Shown here: positions 28,375 through 37,155 of the stretch, in pieces
Layout of the letters: each line of letters starts with the position of its first letter
How positions within the stretch are numbered: position 1 is the first letter of the stretch
Source of the DNA: Deinococcus multiflagellatus
GTDB taxonomy: Bacteria > Deinococcota > Deinococci > Deinococcales > Deinococcaceae
Direction: 5' to 3'
Length of the DNA: 64,000 nucleotides
NCBI RefSeq assembly: GCF_020166415.1
Contig: NZ_JAIQXV010000015.1
Coordinates: 61,127-125,126 of the forward strand
The notes under the pieces: generated by a model
What the model saw: only the letters and a program-made list of their open reading frames with translations
Told to the model about the DNA's origin: nothing
Databases searched by the model: none
Program-made: the position numbers and the translations under genes

Positions 28375-28513
28375 TGCTGCCCGCCACGCCGACAGACGAC
28401 AGCCTGTATGAGATGTCTGCAAAGGCGGAAGCTTTTCGCGCGCCCTGGGCCCCGCCTCGTTAGTCTTCTCAGTCGCGGTTGCGGGTGCCCATACAGTGGC
28501 CGCTACCTGCTTT

Positions 28514-28543
28514 TTGCCAGGTGGCCGTGTCACTCTCTACACT
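28514..28543 (+). promoter_or_regulatory. Promoter of the ThiF-like gene
   Basis: TTGCCA (28514-28519), an 18-base spacer and TACACT (28538-28543), six bases before the GTG at 28550. Confidence 0.6.
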
Positions 28544-28549
28544 CGGGGC

Positions 28550-29293
28550 GTGACCTCTGCCCCATCCCTCAGCCGCGCCGAACTGCGCCGCTACAGCCGC
28601 GCGCTGCTGGTGCCGGAATGGCAGGAGGCGGGGGCGCAGGCCCGCGTGGGGGCCGCGCGGGTGGTCGTGGTGGGGGCCGGTGGCCTGGGCAGCCCGGTCA
28701 TTGCGGCGCTGGCCGGCGCCGGGGTGGGCGAACTGGTGATTGCCGAGGGCGACACCGTGGACCTCAGCAACCTGCACCGCCAGAGTCTGTACACCACCCC
28801 GGATGTGGGCCACCCCAAGGCCGAGCGCGCTGCTGCCCGCGCCCAGCAGCTTAATCCCCATGTGCGGGTGCGCGCGGCGCCGCCTGTGGATGACCAGAAC
28901 CTGCCAGAGCTGCTGGCGGGCGCCACGCTGCTCATTGACGCCACCGACAACTTCGAGACCCGCTACCGCCTGGCCGATGCCTGCACGGCCCTGGGGCGCG
29001 AATGGGTGTGGGGCGCCGCCAGCGGCACCAGCGGCATGGTCAGCGTGTTTGGCCCGGCCCTGGGCCTGCGCGACGTGTTCCCCGAACCCGGGGGCGCGGC
29101 CTCCTGCGATGAGGCGGGGGTGCTGGGCCCGGTCCCCGGCGTGGTGGGCGCCCTGATGGCGACCGAGGCCCTGAAGGTGCTGGGCGGGGTGGGCGAGCCC
29201 CTGCGCGGGCGCCTGTGGACCTATGACGCCCTGAGCGGCCACACCCGGGTGCTGCGCCTGGGGGCGCCCCAGGGGCAGGGCCGCGCGCCCTGA
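28550..29293 (+). CDS. ThiF/MoeB-family E1-like adenylyltransferase
   Basis: A 247-residue E1-like enzyme. The Rossmann start RVVVVGAGGLGSPVIAALAGAGVGEL, the EGDTVDLSNLHRQ motif, HPKAERAAARAQQLNPHV and LIDATDNFETRYRLADAC are all typical. Such enzymes activate the C-terminus of ThiS or MoaD by adenylation. The zinc CxxC pairs of many MoeB/ThiF proteins are not evident; one Cys (AASCDEAGVLGP) is at the usual sulphur-transfer position. Which carrier it serves (thiamine, molybdopterin or other) cannot be told. Confidence 0.88.
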   Translation: MTSAPSLSRAELRRYSRALLVPEWQEAGAQARVGAARVVVVGAGGLGSPVIAALAGAGVGELVIAEGDTVDLSNLHRQSLYTTPDVGHPKAERAAARAQQLNPHVRVRAAPPVDDQNLPELLAGATLLIDATDNFETRYRLADACTALGREWVWGAASGTSGMVSVFGPALGLRDVFPEPGGAASCDEAGVLGPVPGVVGALMATEALKVLGGVGEPLRGRLWTYDALSGHTRVLRLGAPQGQGRAP

Positions 29294-29388
29294 GCCGCGG
29301 CCAGGTCGGCGGCCCCGTGGCTGACCCGGTGGCCAGCTGGTGGACCAATCCCCCCTTCATCCCCCCTAAAGACCCCGTCCAGGGCGGC

Positions 29389-29416
29389 TTGACGCGCCGT
29401 GCGGGTGTGTTACTGT
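29389..29416 (+). promoter_or_regulatory. Promoter of the HU gene
   Basis: TTGACG (29389-29394), a 16-base spacer and TACTGT (29411-29416), followed by a short leader with a TCGGAGG ribosome-binding site before the ATG at 29467. Confidence 0.6.
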
Positions 29417-29466
29417 GCGCCTGAGCCGACAATCCAGCTCGACTTCAGTTCTCGGAGGTTCTTCCC

Positions 29467-29868
29467 ATGACCAAGAGCACCAAGTCCGCCGCGAAGCAGC
29501 CCGCCCGCAGTGCCGCCCGGAGCGGCAGCGCCGACCGCCGGGGGAGCGCCGGCTCGTCACGGGGCGAGAACGCCTCGCGCGGCGGGGACGGCGGCAAGAT
29601 CGCCAAAACCCAGATTATTGACATGGTGGCCGAGCGCACCTCGCTGAACAAGAAGCAGGCGGGCGACGCGGTGGCGACGATGCTTGACTGCGTGGTCTCG
29701 GCGCTGCGTTCGGGCCAGAGCGTGGGCCTGCCCGGCCTGGGCACCCTGAGTGTGGCCCAGACCGCCGAGCGCAGCGGCGTGCGCCCCGGCACCTCCGAGC
29801 GCATCACCATTCCGGCCGGGAAGAAGGTGCGTTTCAAGGTGGCCACGACCTTGAAAGGCGGCCTGTAA
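29467..29868 (+). CDS. hup: HU-family nucleoid protein with N-terminal extension
   Basis: A 133-residue HU. The first ~43 residues are a low-complexity Lys/Arg/Ser/Ala/Gly extension; the HU domain starts at [21 protein letters not shown] and includes [38 protein letters not shown], the DNA-binding arm, with the intercalation-site Pro at TIPAGKK. Deinococcus HU proteins are known to carry such basic tails, thought to help compact the nucleoid. Own promoter and terminator, so monocistronic. Confidence 0.95.
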   Translation: MTKSTKSAAKQPARSAARSGSADRRGSAGSSRGENASRGGDGGKIAKTQIIDMVAERTSLNKKQAGDAVATMLDCVVSALRSGQSVGLPGLGTLSVAQTAERSGVRPGTSERITIPAGKKVRFKVATTLKGGL

Positions 29869-29885
29869 AGCCTGTATTTGGCCGC

Positions 29886-29915
29886 AGCGGCGCCCACGTG
29901 GCGCCGCTCTTTTTT
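29886..29915 (+). terminator. Intrinsic terminator of the HU gene
   Basis: A perfect 9-bp stem AGCGGCGCC / GGCGCCGCT, loop CACGT, followed by CTTTTTT, 17 bases after the stop codon. Confidence 0.92.
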
Positions 29916-30327
29916 ATGTTTTGTGGATGTCGGTCTCGGCTCAGGTGTTCAAGTTCTGGAGGTGCCATGTCAGCAAGAAGAGGACCTTGATGAATGTTGG
30001 CGAAAGTGTGTCGAAGATGCGCTCACGCGCGCTGGTCTTTGCCCAGAGGCTGGCTGAATAAGCGGGCGGCGCCCAGACCCACTGCGAGCGTCATTCCCCT
30101 CTTCTGAACTCAAAACGAGAAACGAAAAGCCATGACGAGTGACGACTGACAACAGCCTGATCAAGGGTGCAGCGCGTGGTCATCGCAGTGCTCAGAAACA
30201 AGCTGTTCATCGTGTTCCCCACTGCTTCCTGGCCTACTATTTTTCGGCGTCTCAAACCATATAGAAAAGCCCTGCCTTTACAAGAAAGAGGGCGGGCCGG
30301 CATACTCCTGAAAAGGAGGCGTCCAAG
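29916..30327. other. 412-base intergenic region
   Basis: Lower G+C than its surroundings and no credible gene. Its right end carries a TATAGA-like hexamer (about 30259) and the AAAAGGAGG ribosome-binding site of the next gene. Confidence 0.4.
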
Positions 30328-30762
30328 ATGGCTTACAAAAAACTCAGTGAACAGGTGCAGGAACTCAGCAACCCCCAGCGCAGCGATACGTTTATCAAAT
30401 TGTTTCGTGAAGCGGTGCGTCAGGGTAAATTCGATGCGGCGTACATGCCTGAGCGCTTCACCATGCCCAAGCAGTTCAGCCGGCGCGGCAGTGAGGGCAC
30501 CTACGAGCGCGACACGCGCGAGATGCTGTTTGAACAGACCAAAGCCTTCGACGAGTGGTTTGACGAAACCAACCGCGCGCTGGCTTCGGCCCGCCGCGGC
30601 GGCAACGTAAAGCCCAGCGTGGAAGCCATTGAAGCGGGCCTGGTGGATTTCAAAACGATGGCCGAAGAAACCCGGCGCAAGATGCAGGCCAGCTATGAAA
30701 AAGGGCAGGCCCTGGGCAAGAGCCGTTCCAAGGCCAGCACCAGCAAAGGCAAGAAGAAGTAA
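30328..30762 (+). CDS. Small basic-tailed helical protein of unknown function
   Basis: A 144-residue soluble protein, almost all helical and charged (SEQVQELSNPQRSDTFIKLF, TREMLFEQTKAFDEWFDETN, ETRRKMQASYEKGQALGKS), ending in a Lys/Ser-rich tail (SRSKASTSKGKKK). A strong AAAGGAGG site lies nine to ten bases before the ATG. No family recognised; the basic tail might bind nucleic acid, which is speculation. A 7-bp hairpin (GAAATCG / CGATTTC, 30785-30808) follows the gene. Confidence 0.75.
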   Translation: MAYKKLSEQVQELSNPQRSDTFIKLFREAVRQGKFDAAYMPERFTMPKQFSRRGSEGTYERDTREMLFEQTKAFDEWFDETNRALASARRGGNVKPSVEAIEAGLVDFKTMAEETRRKMQASYEKGQALGKSRSKASTSKGKKK

Positions 30763-30911
30763 GAGCAGGCAGATCACTTCGCTTGAAATCGTGAATCAGG
30801 GCGATTTCATTCAAACAAGATGGGCAGGCGTGTGGTGGGCCTTGGGCGTGGGGGAATGCCAAGGGCTTCATGAACCAGCCAGCGCTCCCCAAAGCCCCCT
30901 CCCTGTTGTGC

Positions 30912-30944
30912 GGCGGCCTTCCCTTGCGGAGGCCGCCTGTTTTC
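30912..30944 (+). terminator. Intrinsic terminator
   Basis: A perfect 8-bp stem GGCGGCCT / AGGCCGCC followed by TGTTTTC, between the small helical protein gene and gmk. Confidence 0.8.
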
Positions 30945-30999
30945 TCGCCTATTTTCTGGCCTGTTCTCCTGGGCCGCCGGCATTCGCTATGGTGGCGGG

Positions 31000-31716
31000 A
31001 TGACGGCTGGCCCTTTTTCCGATATGCCCCTCCGCACTCCGCCGCGCCGGGGGCTGCTGCTCGTGATGACGGGCGCGTCCGGCGTGGGCAAGGGCACCCT
31101 GCGCGAGCGCTGGCTGGCCGGCCAGGAGGTATTTTACAGCACCTCCTGGACCACCCGCGAGGCCCGCCCCGGCGAGGAACACGGCGTGCATTACATCTTT
31201 GTGTCTGCTGACGACTTCGAGACGAAAGCGCAGCAGGGCGGGTTTCTCGAACACGCCGCCTTTGTGGGCAACCGCTACGGCACGCCCATTGAGCCCATTG
31301 AGGCGGCGCTCTCGCGTGGGCAGGACGTGATTCTGGAAATTGAGGTCGAAGGGGCCATGCAGGTCAAGGCGCGCATGGGCGACGAGGCCATCTTGATTTT
31401 CATCATGCCGCCCAGCCTCTCGGAACTGCGCCGCCGCCTGGAAGGCCGCGCCACCGAGACCCCCGAGCGCATTGAAAAGCGGCTGGCCCGCGCCCGCGAG
31501 GAAATCCGCGAAGCCCACGAATTCCGCTATGTGGTGGTCAACGACGACCTGGACCGCGCCGTGGATGACCTGCACGCCATTCAGCGCGCCGAGCGTGCCC
31601 GGCAGCGTCCCGAAACCGAATGGACCGAGGAGGACCGCGAGGCCCGCGTGCGCGCCGACACCCTGCGCAGCTACACCCTCACCGACGCCCAGCTGAACGA
31701 GGTGGCCACCCACTGA
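31000..31716 (+). CDS. gmk: Guanylate kinase
   Basis: A 238-residue guanylate kinase: P-loop [33 protein letters not shown] (GMP-binding), [26 protein letters not shown] and the lid region [21 protein letters not shown]. It phosphorylates GMP to GDP. TATGGT lies six bases before the ATG at 31000, supporting that start and a leaderless transcript. It is longer than average (about 205) through N- and C-terminal extensions. Confidence 0.95.
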   Translation: MTAGPFSDMPLRTPPRRGLLLVMTGASGVGKGTLRERWLAGQEVFYSTSWTTREARPGEEHGVHYIFVSADDFETKAQQGGFLEHAAFVGNRYGTPIEPIEAALSRGQDVILEIEVEGAMQVKARMGDEAILIFIMPPSLSELRRRLEGRATETPERIEKRLARAREEIREAHEFRYVVVNDDLDRAVDDLHAIQRAERARQRPETEWTEEDREARVRADTLRSYTLTDAQLNEVATH

Positions 31717-31774
31717 GCGTTCGCCGCTCCCGCTGCCCCACCTTTCTCTGCACGACCAGACCTGGGAGAACCCT

Positions 31775-32299
31775 ATGCCACTTGAACTGATCCAGGGCGA
31801 TATTGCCGCGCAGACCACCTGCGCCGTGGTAACCGCCGCGAACAAGGAACTGATGGGCGGCGGCGGGGTTGACGGCGTCATTCACCGCGCCGCTGGCCCC
31901 GAACTGCTGCGCGCCATCCGGCAGATCGGGGGCACGCCCACCGGCACAGCCGTCATCACGCCTGCTTTCGGGCTGGCCCACCAGGGGGTGCGGCATGTGA
32001 TTCATGCCGTGGGCCCCATCTGGCGCGGTGGCCATGCGGGCGAGGCCGATCTGCTCGCCAGCGCCTACCGCCACAGCCTGGAACTGGCCGTGCAGCACGG
32101 CTGCGCCAGCGTGGCTTTTCCGGCCATCAGCACCGGGGTCTACGGTTACCCGCTGGATCAGGCCGCCGAGGTGAGCCTGCGGGCCATCACCACGTTCCTG
32201 TGGGACCACCCCGATCTTCAGGTGCGGCTGGTGCTGTACAGCGCCGGGCCCCTCAACGTGTTTCAGCGGGCGCTGGCCCGGGTGGCACCGTCCGCATAG
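31775..32299 (+). CDS. Macro domain O-acetyl-ADP-ribose deacetylase-like protein
   Basis: A 174-residue single macro domain: [37 protein letters not shown] is the hallmark loop with Asn and Asp of the catalytic site, followed by [20 protein letters not shown] and the [13 protein letters not shown] ribose-binding loop. Family members hydrolyse O-acetyl-ADP-ribose or remove ADP-ribose from proteins and nucleic acids. It lies 58 bases after gmk; a promoter-terminator cassette starts two bases after its stop. Confidence 0.93.
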   Translation: MPLELIQGDIAAQTTCAVVTAANKELMGGGGVDGVIHRAAGPELLRAIRQIGGTPTGTAVITPAFGLAHQGVRHVIHAVGPIWRGGHAGEADLLASAYRHSLELAVQHGCASVAFPAISTGVYGYPLDQAAEVSLRAITTFLWDHPDLQVRLVLYSAGPLNVFQRALARVAPSA

Positions 32300-32301
32300 G
32301 C

Positions 32302-32364
32302 TTGACCGGGCCTGCATACCACGCTATAGTTTTTGACATCACCGCCCAAGTGGCGGTTTTTTTT
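32302..32364 (+). promoter_or_regulatory. Promoter-terminator cassette, copy 1
   Basis: TTGACC (32302-32307), a 17-base spacer containing TGCATACCACG, TATAGT (32325-32330), ten bases, then the hairpin ACCGCC-CAAGT-GGCGGT (32341-32357) and a run of seven T. A transcript started here would end after about 28 nucleotides. Order, spacing and spacer sequence are shared with two copies at 57866-57927 and 58037-58098 on the other strand. The hairpin can also terminate the macro-domain message. Confidence 0.75.
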
Positions 32365-32854
32365 GTTTCCTTTTGACCGCCGCCTTCTTGCGAAAACCAT
32401 CCTTGAAAAAGGCTGGCCCGGCGGCATGGACCGCGCCGCCGGCCCGGAGATGGCGCTGCAAACCTGGGGCGTGATGCAGGTCGCACAGAGAAGGGCCTGT
32501 GCTCTCCGTGCCGGTCTGATCAGCATTCCAACTGCTGAACTTGACTGAAGGGACGCGCAGAGCGGCGCAGCAGAGCAGAAAAAGCGGTGACCCAGAGGCG
32601 TGACCGCACCGAAGCGGAGCAGAGGGGCTGGAACGGATGATCGGGAGTCCGGATGAGCGTGTCTGGGCTGGCCGCGCTCCTGGTCCGCAACGGCAGCGCG
32701 CCTTTTGAAAACAGAATCCGGATCTGTTGGGGACAAAAAACGCGGGCATTTTAGAGTGCTGTCCAGCCAAACCGGCCGTAAAAATATCCGCAAAAGATTT
32801 GCGTGTCAGTCGGTGTTTTCTCCTTGGGCTTCACCCAAAAAATACCCTGAGTCA
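32365..32854. other. Intergenic region upstream of ddrC
   Basis: No gene accepted. Around 32556-32575 it carries a GCAGAGCGGCGCAGCA stretch also found at 38179-38194, apparently part of a small dispersed repeat. The right end is AT-rich and contains the ddrC control region. Confidence 0.5.
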
Positions 32855-32884
32855 TTATGTTTTTGGCAGAAAATGTGCTAAACT
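32855..32884 (+). promoter_or_regulatory. RDRM operator and -10 of ddrC
   Basis: TTATGTTTTTGGCAGAA (32855-32871) matches the 17-base radiation/desiccation response motif (TTATG...CATAA) at nine of its ten outer positions; this is the binding site of the repressor DdrO, which is cleaved by the protease IrrE after DNA damage. TAAACT (32879-32884) is the -10, seven bases before the ATG, so the operator covers the -35 region. Confidence 0.85.
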
Positions 32885-32891
32885 CCTGAGT

Positions 32892-33587
<696 letters not shown>

Positions 33588-33613
33588 GGGGCGGCCGATG
33601 GCGGAAAGCAGAG

Positions 33614-33650
33614 GGCAGATGGCTGAACACCGGCCGTCTGCCTTCTCTTT
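33614..33650 (+). terminator. Intrinsic terminator of ddrC
   Basis: A 10-position stem GGCAGATGGC / GCCGTCTGCC (one T-G pair), 9-base loop, then TTCTCTTTT, 26 bases after the stop. Confidence 0.75.
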
Positions 33651-33868
33651 TGTCCGGTGGTCGGGCCAGTGGTCAAGCGGGGCATGGGTGGAATGTCGTC
33701 TGCGACGCAGGTCACGCTCCACCCTCTGCAGCCCCCGGTAAGGATGGAAAAACAGCATGTTGGTCCTCCTGGTCCTGCACGGTGTTCTCTTTTGCCATCG
33801 GCCATAAACCATCGGCCATCCACCACCTGCCGCCCCTTCCCTCATCCAGCCCCGCTAGAATCCGGCAC

Positions 33869-34915
33869 GTGCCGCCCCTCCTGATTCGCCTCGTCCTGGC
33901 CGAGGTCACCCGCTGGTATGTGGCGGGCGTGGCGCTCTTTCTGTCCTTGCAGATGGTGGACGCCCTGAGCGGCACCGTGGCCAAGCTGATCCAGTACCGT
34001 CCGCCCCTGGACAAAGCTGCCCTGGCCTTTTTCAGCATCGGCCCGGGGATTCTGAACAAGAGTCTGGTGCTGGCAGTGCCGTTTGCGATTCTGCTGGCCT
34101 TTTCGCGGATGCAGCGTGACAGCGAACTCAAGGCGATCAGCGCCGGGGGGGTGGCGCCGCTGCGGCTGGTGTGGCCGCTGGCGCTGCCCTTCGTGCTGGT
34201 GGCGGCGCTGGCCTACATGAACGGCGACCGCATCGTGCCGTCCAATCTGGCCCGCTGGGACGCCACCTGGTTCAACATCTACAACATGCCGCTGCCGCCG
34301 CAGACGCAGAAAAAGTACACCTATGCCCCGCCCGGCGCCCTGTACTACGCGGGCAGCGTGATCAGCACGGGCGACGGCACCACCGCGCAGCTGCAGGGCG
34401 TGATGGTGCAGCGGGAGGGCGCGGTCCTGACCGCCAGCAGCGGCACCTGGGACAGCAAGGCCCAGACCTGGACCCTGCTGAACCCCTGGCGCGCTGTTCC
34501 TGGCCAGAACCCGCAGCCGCTGGGCAAGCCGCTGACCGTGCCCCAGACCGACGCCCTGCGCCCCCCACCCGCCAAGGCCGAGCAGACCACCACCCCCGAA
34601 CTGCGCGCGCGCGCCGCCGATCCCCAGGTGCTCCCCGCCGATCAGCGCGAGGCGGCCTTTCAGATTGTCCGCCGCATGGCCGACCCATTGACCGCCGTGG
34701 TGTTCGCCCTGGCGGCCGGGGCCCTGGGGCTGCTGCTGCGCAACCGCGCGGCGGCCTTTGCGGCGGTGCTGGTGTTTCTGGTGAGCTTCTACGTGCTGTG
34801 GACCACCGTACCGGGGCTGGCGCGGGCCGGGGCGCTGTCGCCCGCCCTGGCGGCGTGGCTGCCCAATCTGGTCTTTGTGCTGCTGGCCGCCGCCCTGGCC
34901 TGGAGGCTGCGGTGA
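33869..34915 (+). CDS. LptF-type lipopolysaccharide-export-like permease
   Basis: A 348-residue YjgP/YjgQ-family permease: an N-terminal helix pair (RWYVAGVALFLSLQMVD), the LAFSRMQRDSELKAISAGGV motif, a periplasmic beta-jellyroll part (about 110-240) and three C-terminal helices (ADPLTAVVFALAAGALGLLL). The GTG at 33869 has TAGAAT seven bases upstream. With the overlapping lptG-like gene it forms the membrane part of an Lpt-like ABC exporter. Deinococcus lacks classical LPS, so the cargo is probably another envelope lipid. Confidence 0.88.
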   Translation: MPPLLIRLVLAEVTRWYVAGVALFLSLQMVDALSGTVAKLIQYRPPLDKAALAFFSIGPGILNKSLVLAVPFAILLAFSRMQRDSELKAISAGGVAPLRLVWPLALPFVLVAALAYMNGDRIVPSNLARWDATWFNIYNMPLPPQTQKKYTYAPPGALYYAGSVISTGDGTTAQLQGVMVQREGAVLTASSGTWDSKAQTWTLLNPWRAVPGQNPQPLGKPLTVPQTDALRPPPAKAEQTTTPELRARAADPQVLPADQREAAFQIVRRMADPLTAVVFALAAGALGLLLRNRAAAFAAVLVFLVSFYVLWTTVPGLARAGALSPALAAWLPNLVFVLLAAALAWRLR

Positions 34916-36006
34916 AGACCTTTGAACGGTACGTGCTCTCGGAAATTCTTCCGTTCCTGGCCGGGGGGGTGGCGGCTGTGATCACGCTGCTGCTGCTGGC
35001 CGGCCTGGAAGGGGTCATTGCCCCACTGCTGGCCAAGGGCGCCGACCCGCTGCTGGTGGCCCGCCTGCTGGCCCTGAATGTCCCCGAGGCCACCGCCACC
35101 GCCCTGCCCATCGCCCTGATGTTCGCCGTGTTGCTGGGCCTGTCGCGGCTGGCGGCCGACAGCGAGATCAAGAGCGCGGTGGCCTCGGGCATTCCGGCGT
35201 CGCGGTTGTTCCGCCCGGTGCTGGGCCTGGGAGCCGCCGTGGCGCTGCTGGCCTTTGCGCTGGGCGAGGGCCTGGTGCCGCGCGCCCAGGTGGAAGCGCG
35301 CGCCGTGCAGCGCCAGATCGTGCTGGACAACCCCCGGGTGCTGGGCCTGGGCCAGAACGTGGTGCTGCGCGACACCCTGAACCGCGCCATCAGCGTGGGC
35401 GAGGTGCGCCCGGGCGGCGAACTGCGCGACCTGCGCATCGTGACGATGGTGGAGGGCGCCCTGCCCAGTGAAGTGATCACGGCCCAGGCGGGGCGACTGC
35501 GCCCCGGGACCAACGTGCTGGAACTGCGCCAGGGCCAGCGCGTGACCTACCAGAACGGCGACCCCCGGCCCTCCACCATCCTGAGTTTCGAGCGCGGCGA
35601 ATTGCCCCTGCAGGACACCGGCACCGACCTGGGCGGCCAGGGTCAGGGATCACTGGCGCGCTACGACACCCTGCCGGTGCTGTGGGCCCGCGTGCAGACC
35701 TACCGCCAGCAGAACATCAGCGCGCCGGCCGACTTCACCGCCCTGCACCAGAAGTTCGCCGGGCCGCTGGCGGCGCTGGCGCTGGCCTTTTTTGCCGTGA
35801 CGCTGGCGGTGTATTCCTTCCGCAGCGGGCGCGACCTGGGGCTGGTGTGGGCGCTGCTGCTCACCTTTGCCTACTACGCCACCTACAGCGTGTTCCGCGT
35901 GATGGGCGAGAACGGCGCGGTGCCCGGCGCCGTGGCGGCCTACGCACCGGACCTGATCGCAGTGCTGGCGGGCCTGGGCCTGCTGTGGTTCATGGCGCGG
36001 CGCTGA
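34912..36006 (+). CDS. LptG-type permease
   Basis: A 364-residue paralogue of the previous gene: FERYVLSEILPFLAGG, LGLSRLAADSEIKSAVASGIPASRL, a soluble beta-rich middle and three C-terminal helices (HQKFAGPLAALALAFFAVTLAV). The GTG start overlaps the preceding stop by four bases (GTGA), giving coupled, equimolar expression expected for a heterodimer. Its 3' end overlaps the opposing HxlR gene by 17 bases. Confidence 0.88.
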   Translation: MKTFERYVLSEILPFLAGGVAAVITLLLLAGLEGVIAPLLAKGADPLLVARLLALNVPEATATALPIALMFAVLLGLSRLAADSEIKSAVASGIPASRLFRPVLGLGAAVALLAFALGEGLVPRAQVEARAVQRQIVLDNPRVLGLGQNVVLRDTLNRAISVGEVRPGGELRDLRIVTMVEGALPSEVITAQAGRLRPGTNVLELRQGQRVTYQNGDPRPSTILSFERGELPLQDTGTDLGGQGQGSLARYDTLPVLWARVQTYRQQNISAPADFTALHQKFAGPLAALALAFFAVTLAVYSFRSGRDLGLVWALLLTFAYYATYSVFRVMGENGAVPGAVAAYAPDLIAVLAGLGLLWFMARR

Positions 36007-36364
36007 CCGGCTGATCGCCTGTGTCCCCGGGGCCACCGGGCGGGGTCCAGCGGCTGCCCCAGCGGGCCATCGCCGCGATGATCTCGCTCAGGCTCTGGCC
36101 CTGCTCGGTCAGGGCGTATTCCACCCGGGGCGGCACCTCGGCGTAAACGGTGCGGGTCACGAGGCCCTGGGCTTCGAGTTGCCGCAGCCGCTCGGTGAGG
36201 GTTTTGGGCGATACGCGGCCCAGGGTACGTTTCAGGTCGCTGAAGCGCCGCCGACCGCCCAGCAGGTCGCGCAGAATCAGGGTGGTCCACTTGCCGCCGA
36301 TCACCTGCATGGTGCGTTCCACGCCGCATTCGGGGCGGCTGACCACCGCATGGCCGTATTTCAT
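35990..36364 (-). CDS. HxlR-family transcriptional regulator
   Basis: A 124-residue winged-helix regulator with the HxlR signature: ECGVERTMQVIGGKWTTLILRDLLGGRRRFSDLKRTL, SPKTLTERLRQLEAQGLVTR and VEYALTEQGQSL. One Cys near the N-terminus is at the position used for redox or electrophile sensing in several members. TAGGCT lies six bases before the ATG, and a perfect palindrome sits directly upstream, so autoregulation and control of the divergent NmrA-like gene are likely. Confidence 0.93.
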   Translation of the reverse strand: MKYGHAVVSRPECGVERTMQVIGGKWTTLILRDLLGGRRRFSDLKRTLGRVSPKTLTERLRQLEAQGLVTRTVYAEVPPRVEYALTEQGQSLSEIIAAMARWGSRWTPPGGPGDTGDQPVSAAP

Positions 36365-36380
36365 GGGCCCAGCCTAGACC

Positions 36381-36397
36381 ACTTCCCTCAGGGAAGT
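36381..36397. promoter_or_regulatory. Candidate HxlR operator
   Basis: Perfect palindrome ACTTCCCT-C-AGGGAAGT directly upstream of the HxlR -10 hexamer and in the divergent promoter region of the NmrA-like reductase. Confidence 0.75.
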
Positions 36398-36507
36398 CAT
36401 GACCGTTTCCAAAACCATACTGGCTTTCGCCCTTCCCCCTGCTTCCGCTGCTGGGGGGCCGTTCTTTAGCGTGGGGCCATGAGCCTTTCTCCTCTCCGAG
36501 GTTGCCG

Positions 36508-37128
36508 ATGAAGCTGGCCCTGCTGGGTGCCACTGGCCGCACTGGGCGTTTGGTGCTGGATGGGGCGCTGGCCCGGGGCCACGAGGTGCAGGCGCTGGCC
36601 CGCCGCCCCGAAGCATTGGGCTCCCGCCCGGGGCTGACAGTGGTGGCGGGTCACCTGCAGGACGAGGCCGCCCTTCAGGCCGTGCTGCGCGGGGCCGACG
36701 CGGTGCTCAGCGCGCTGGGCCCGGTCAAGGGTGATGCGGGCGGCGTGATGACCCAGGCCGCCCAGATGCTGGTGCGCCGCATGCCCGAAGCGGGGGTGCG
36801 CCGGGTGGTCAGCCTGACCGGGGCCGGCGTGCCCTTCGCTGGGGACGTGCCGGGCCCGGTGGACCACCTCTTCCGCACGCTGCTGAAGGTGCTGCAGGGC
36901 GATGTGCTGCGCGACGCGACTGAACATGTGCGCCTGCTGAGCACCTCGGACCTGGACTGGACCGTGGTGCGTGCGCCGATGCTCACCGATGGGCCAGCCG
37001 GGCCCGTGCGCTCCGGGCCGGTGGGGCGCACGGGCCCGCGTGTGCCGCGCGCCAGTGTGGCCGCCTTCATGCTGGACGCCGCCGAGCAGGGCACCTTCTC
37101 GCGGCAGGCGCCGGCCGTCAGTGCGTAG
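36508..37128 (+). CDS. NAD(P)-binding NmrA-like reductase
   Basis: A 206-residue atypical SDR. The start MKLALLGATGRTGRLVLDGALARGHEVQALARRPEAL is the NAD(P)-binding fold with the GATGxTG motif; VRRVVSLTGAGV and LDWTVVRAPML are typical of the NmrA/BLVRB-like family. The ATG at 36508 has GAGG upstream and is preferred to one two codons earlier. Divergent from HxlR, a common pairing for stress-induced reductases. The quinone oxidoreductase gene follows after 27 bases. Confidence 0.88.
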   Translation: MKLALLGATGRTGRLVLDGALARGHEVQALARRPEALGSRPGLTVVAGHLQDEAALQAVLRGADAVLSALGPVKGDAGGVMTQAAQMLVRRMPEAGVRRVVSLTGAGVPFAGDVPGPVDHLFRTLLKVLQGDVLRDATEHVRLLSTSDLDWTVVRAPMLTDGPAGPVRSGPVGRTGPRVPRASVAAFMLDAAEQGTFSRQAPAVSA

Positions 37129-37155
37129 CCCGGCGCGCCTGGGCCCGGGGGGCCG

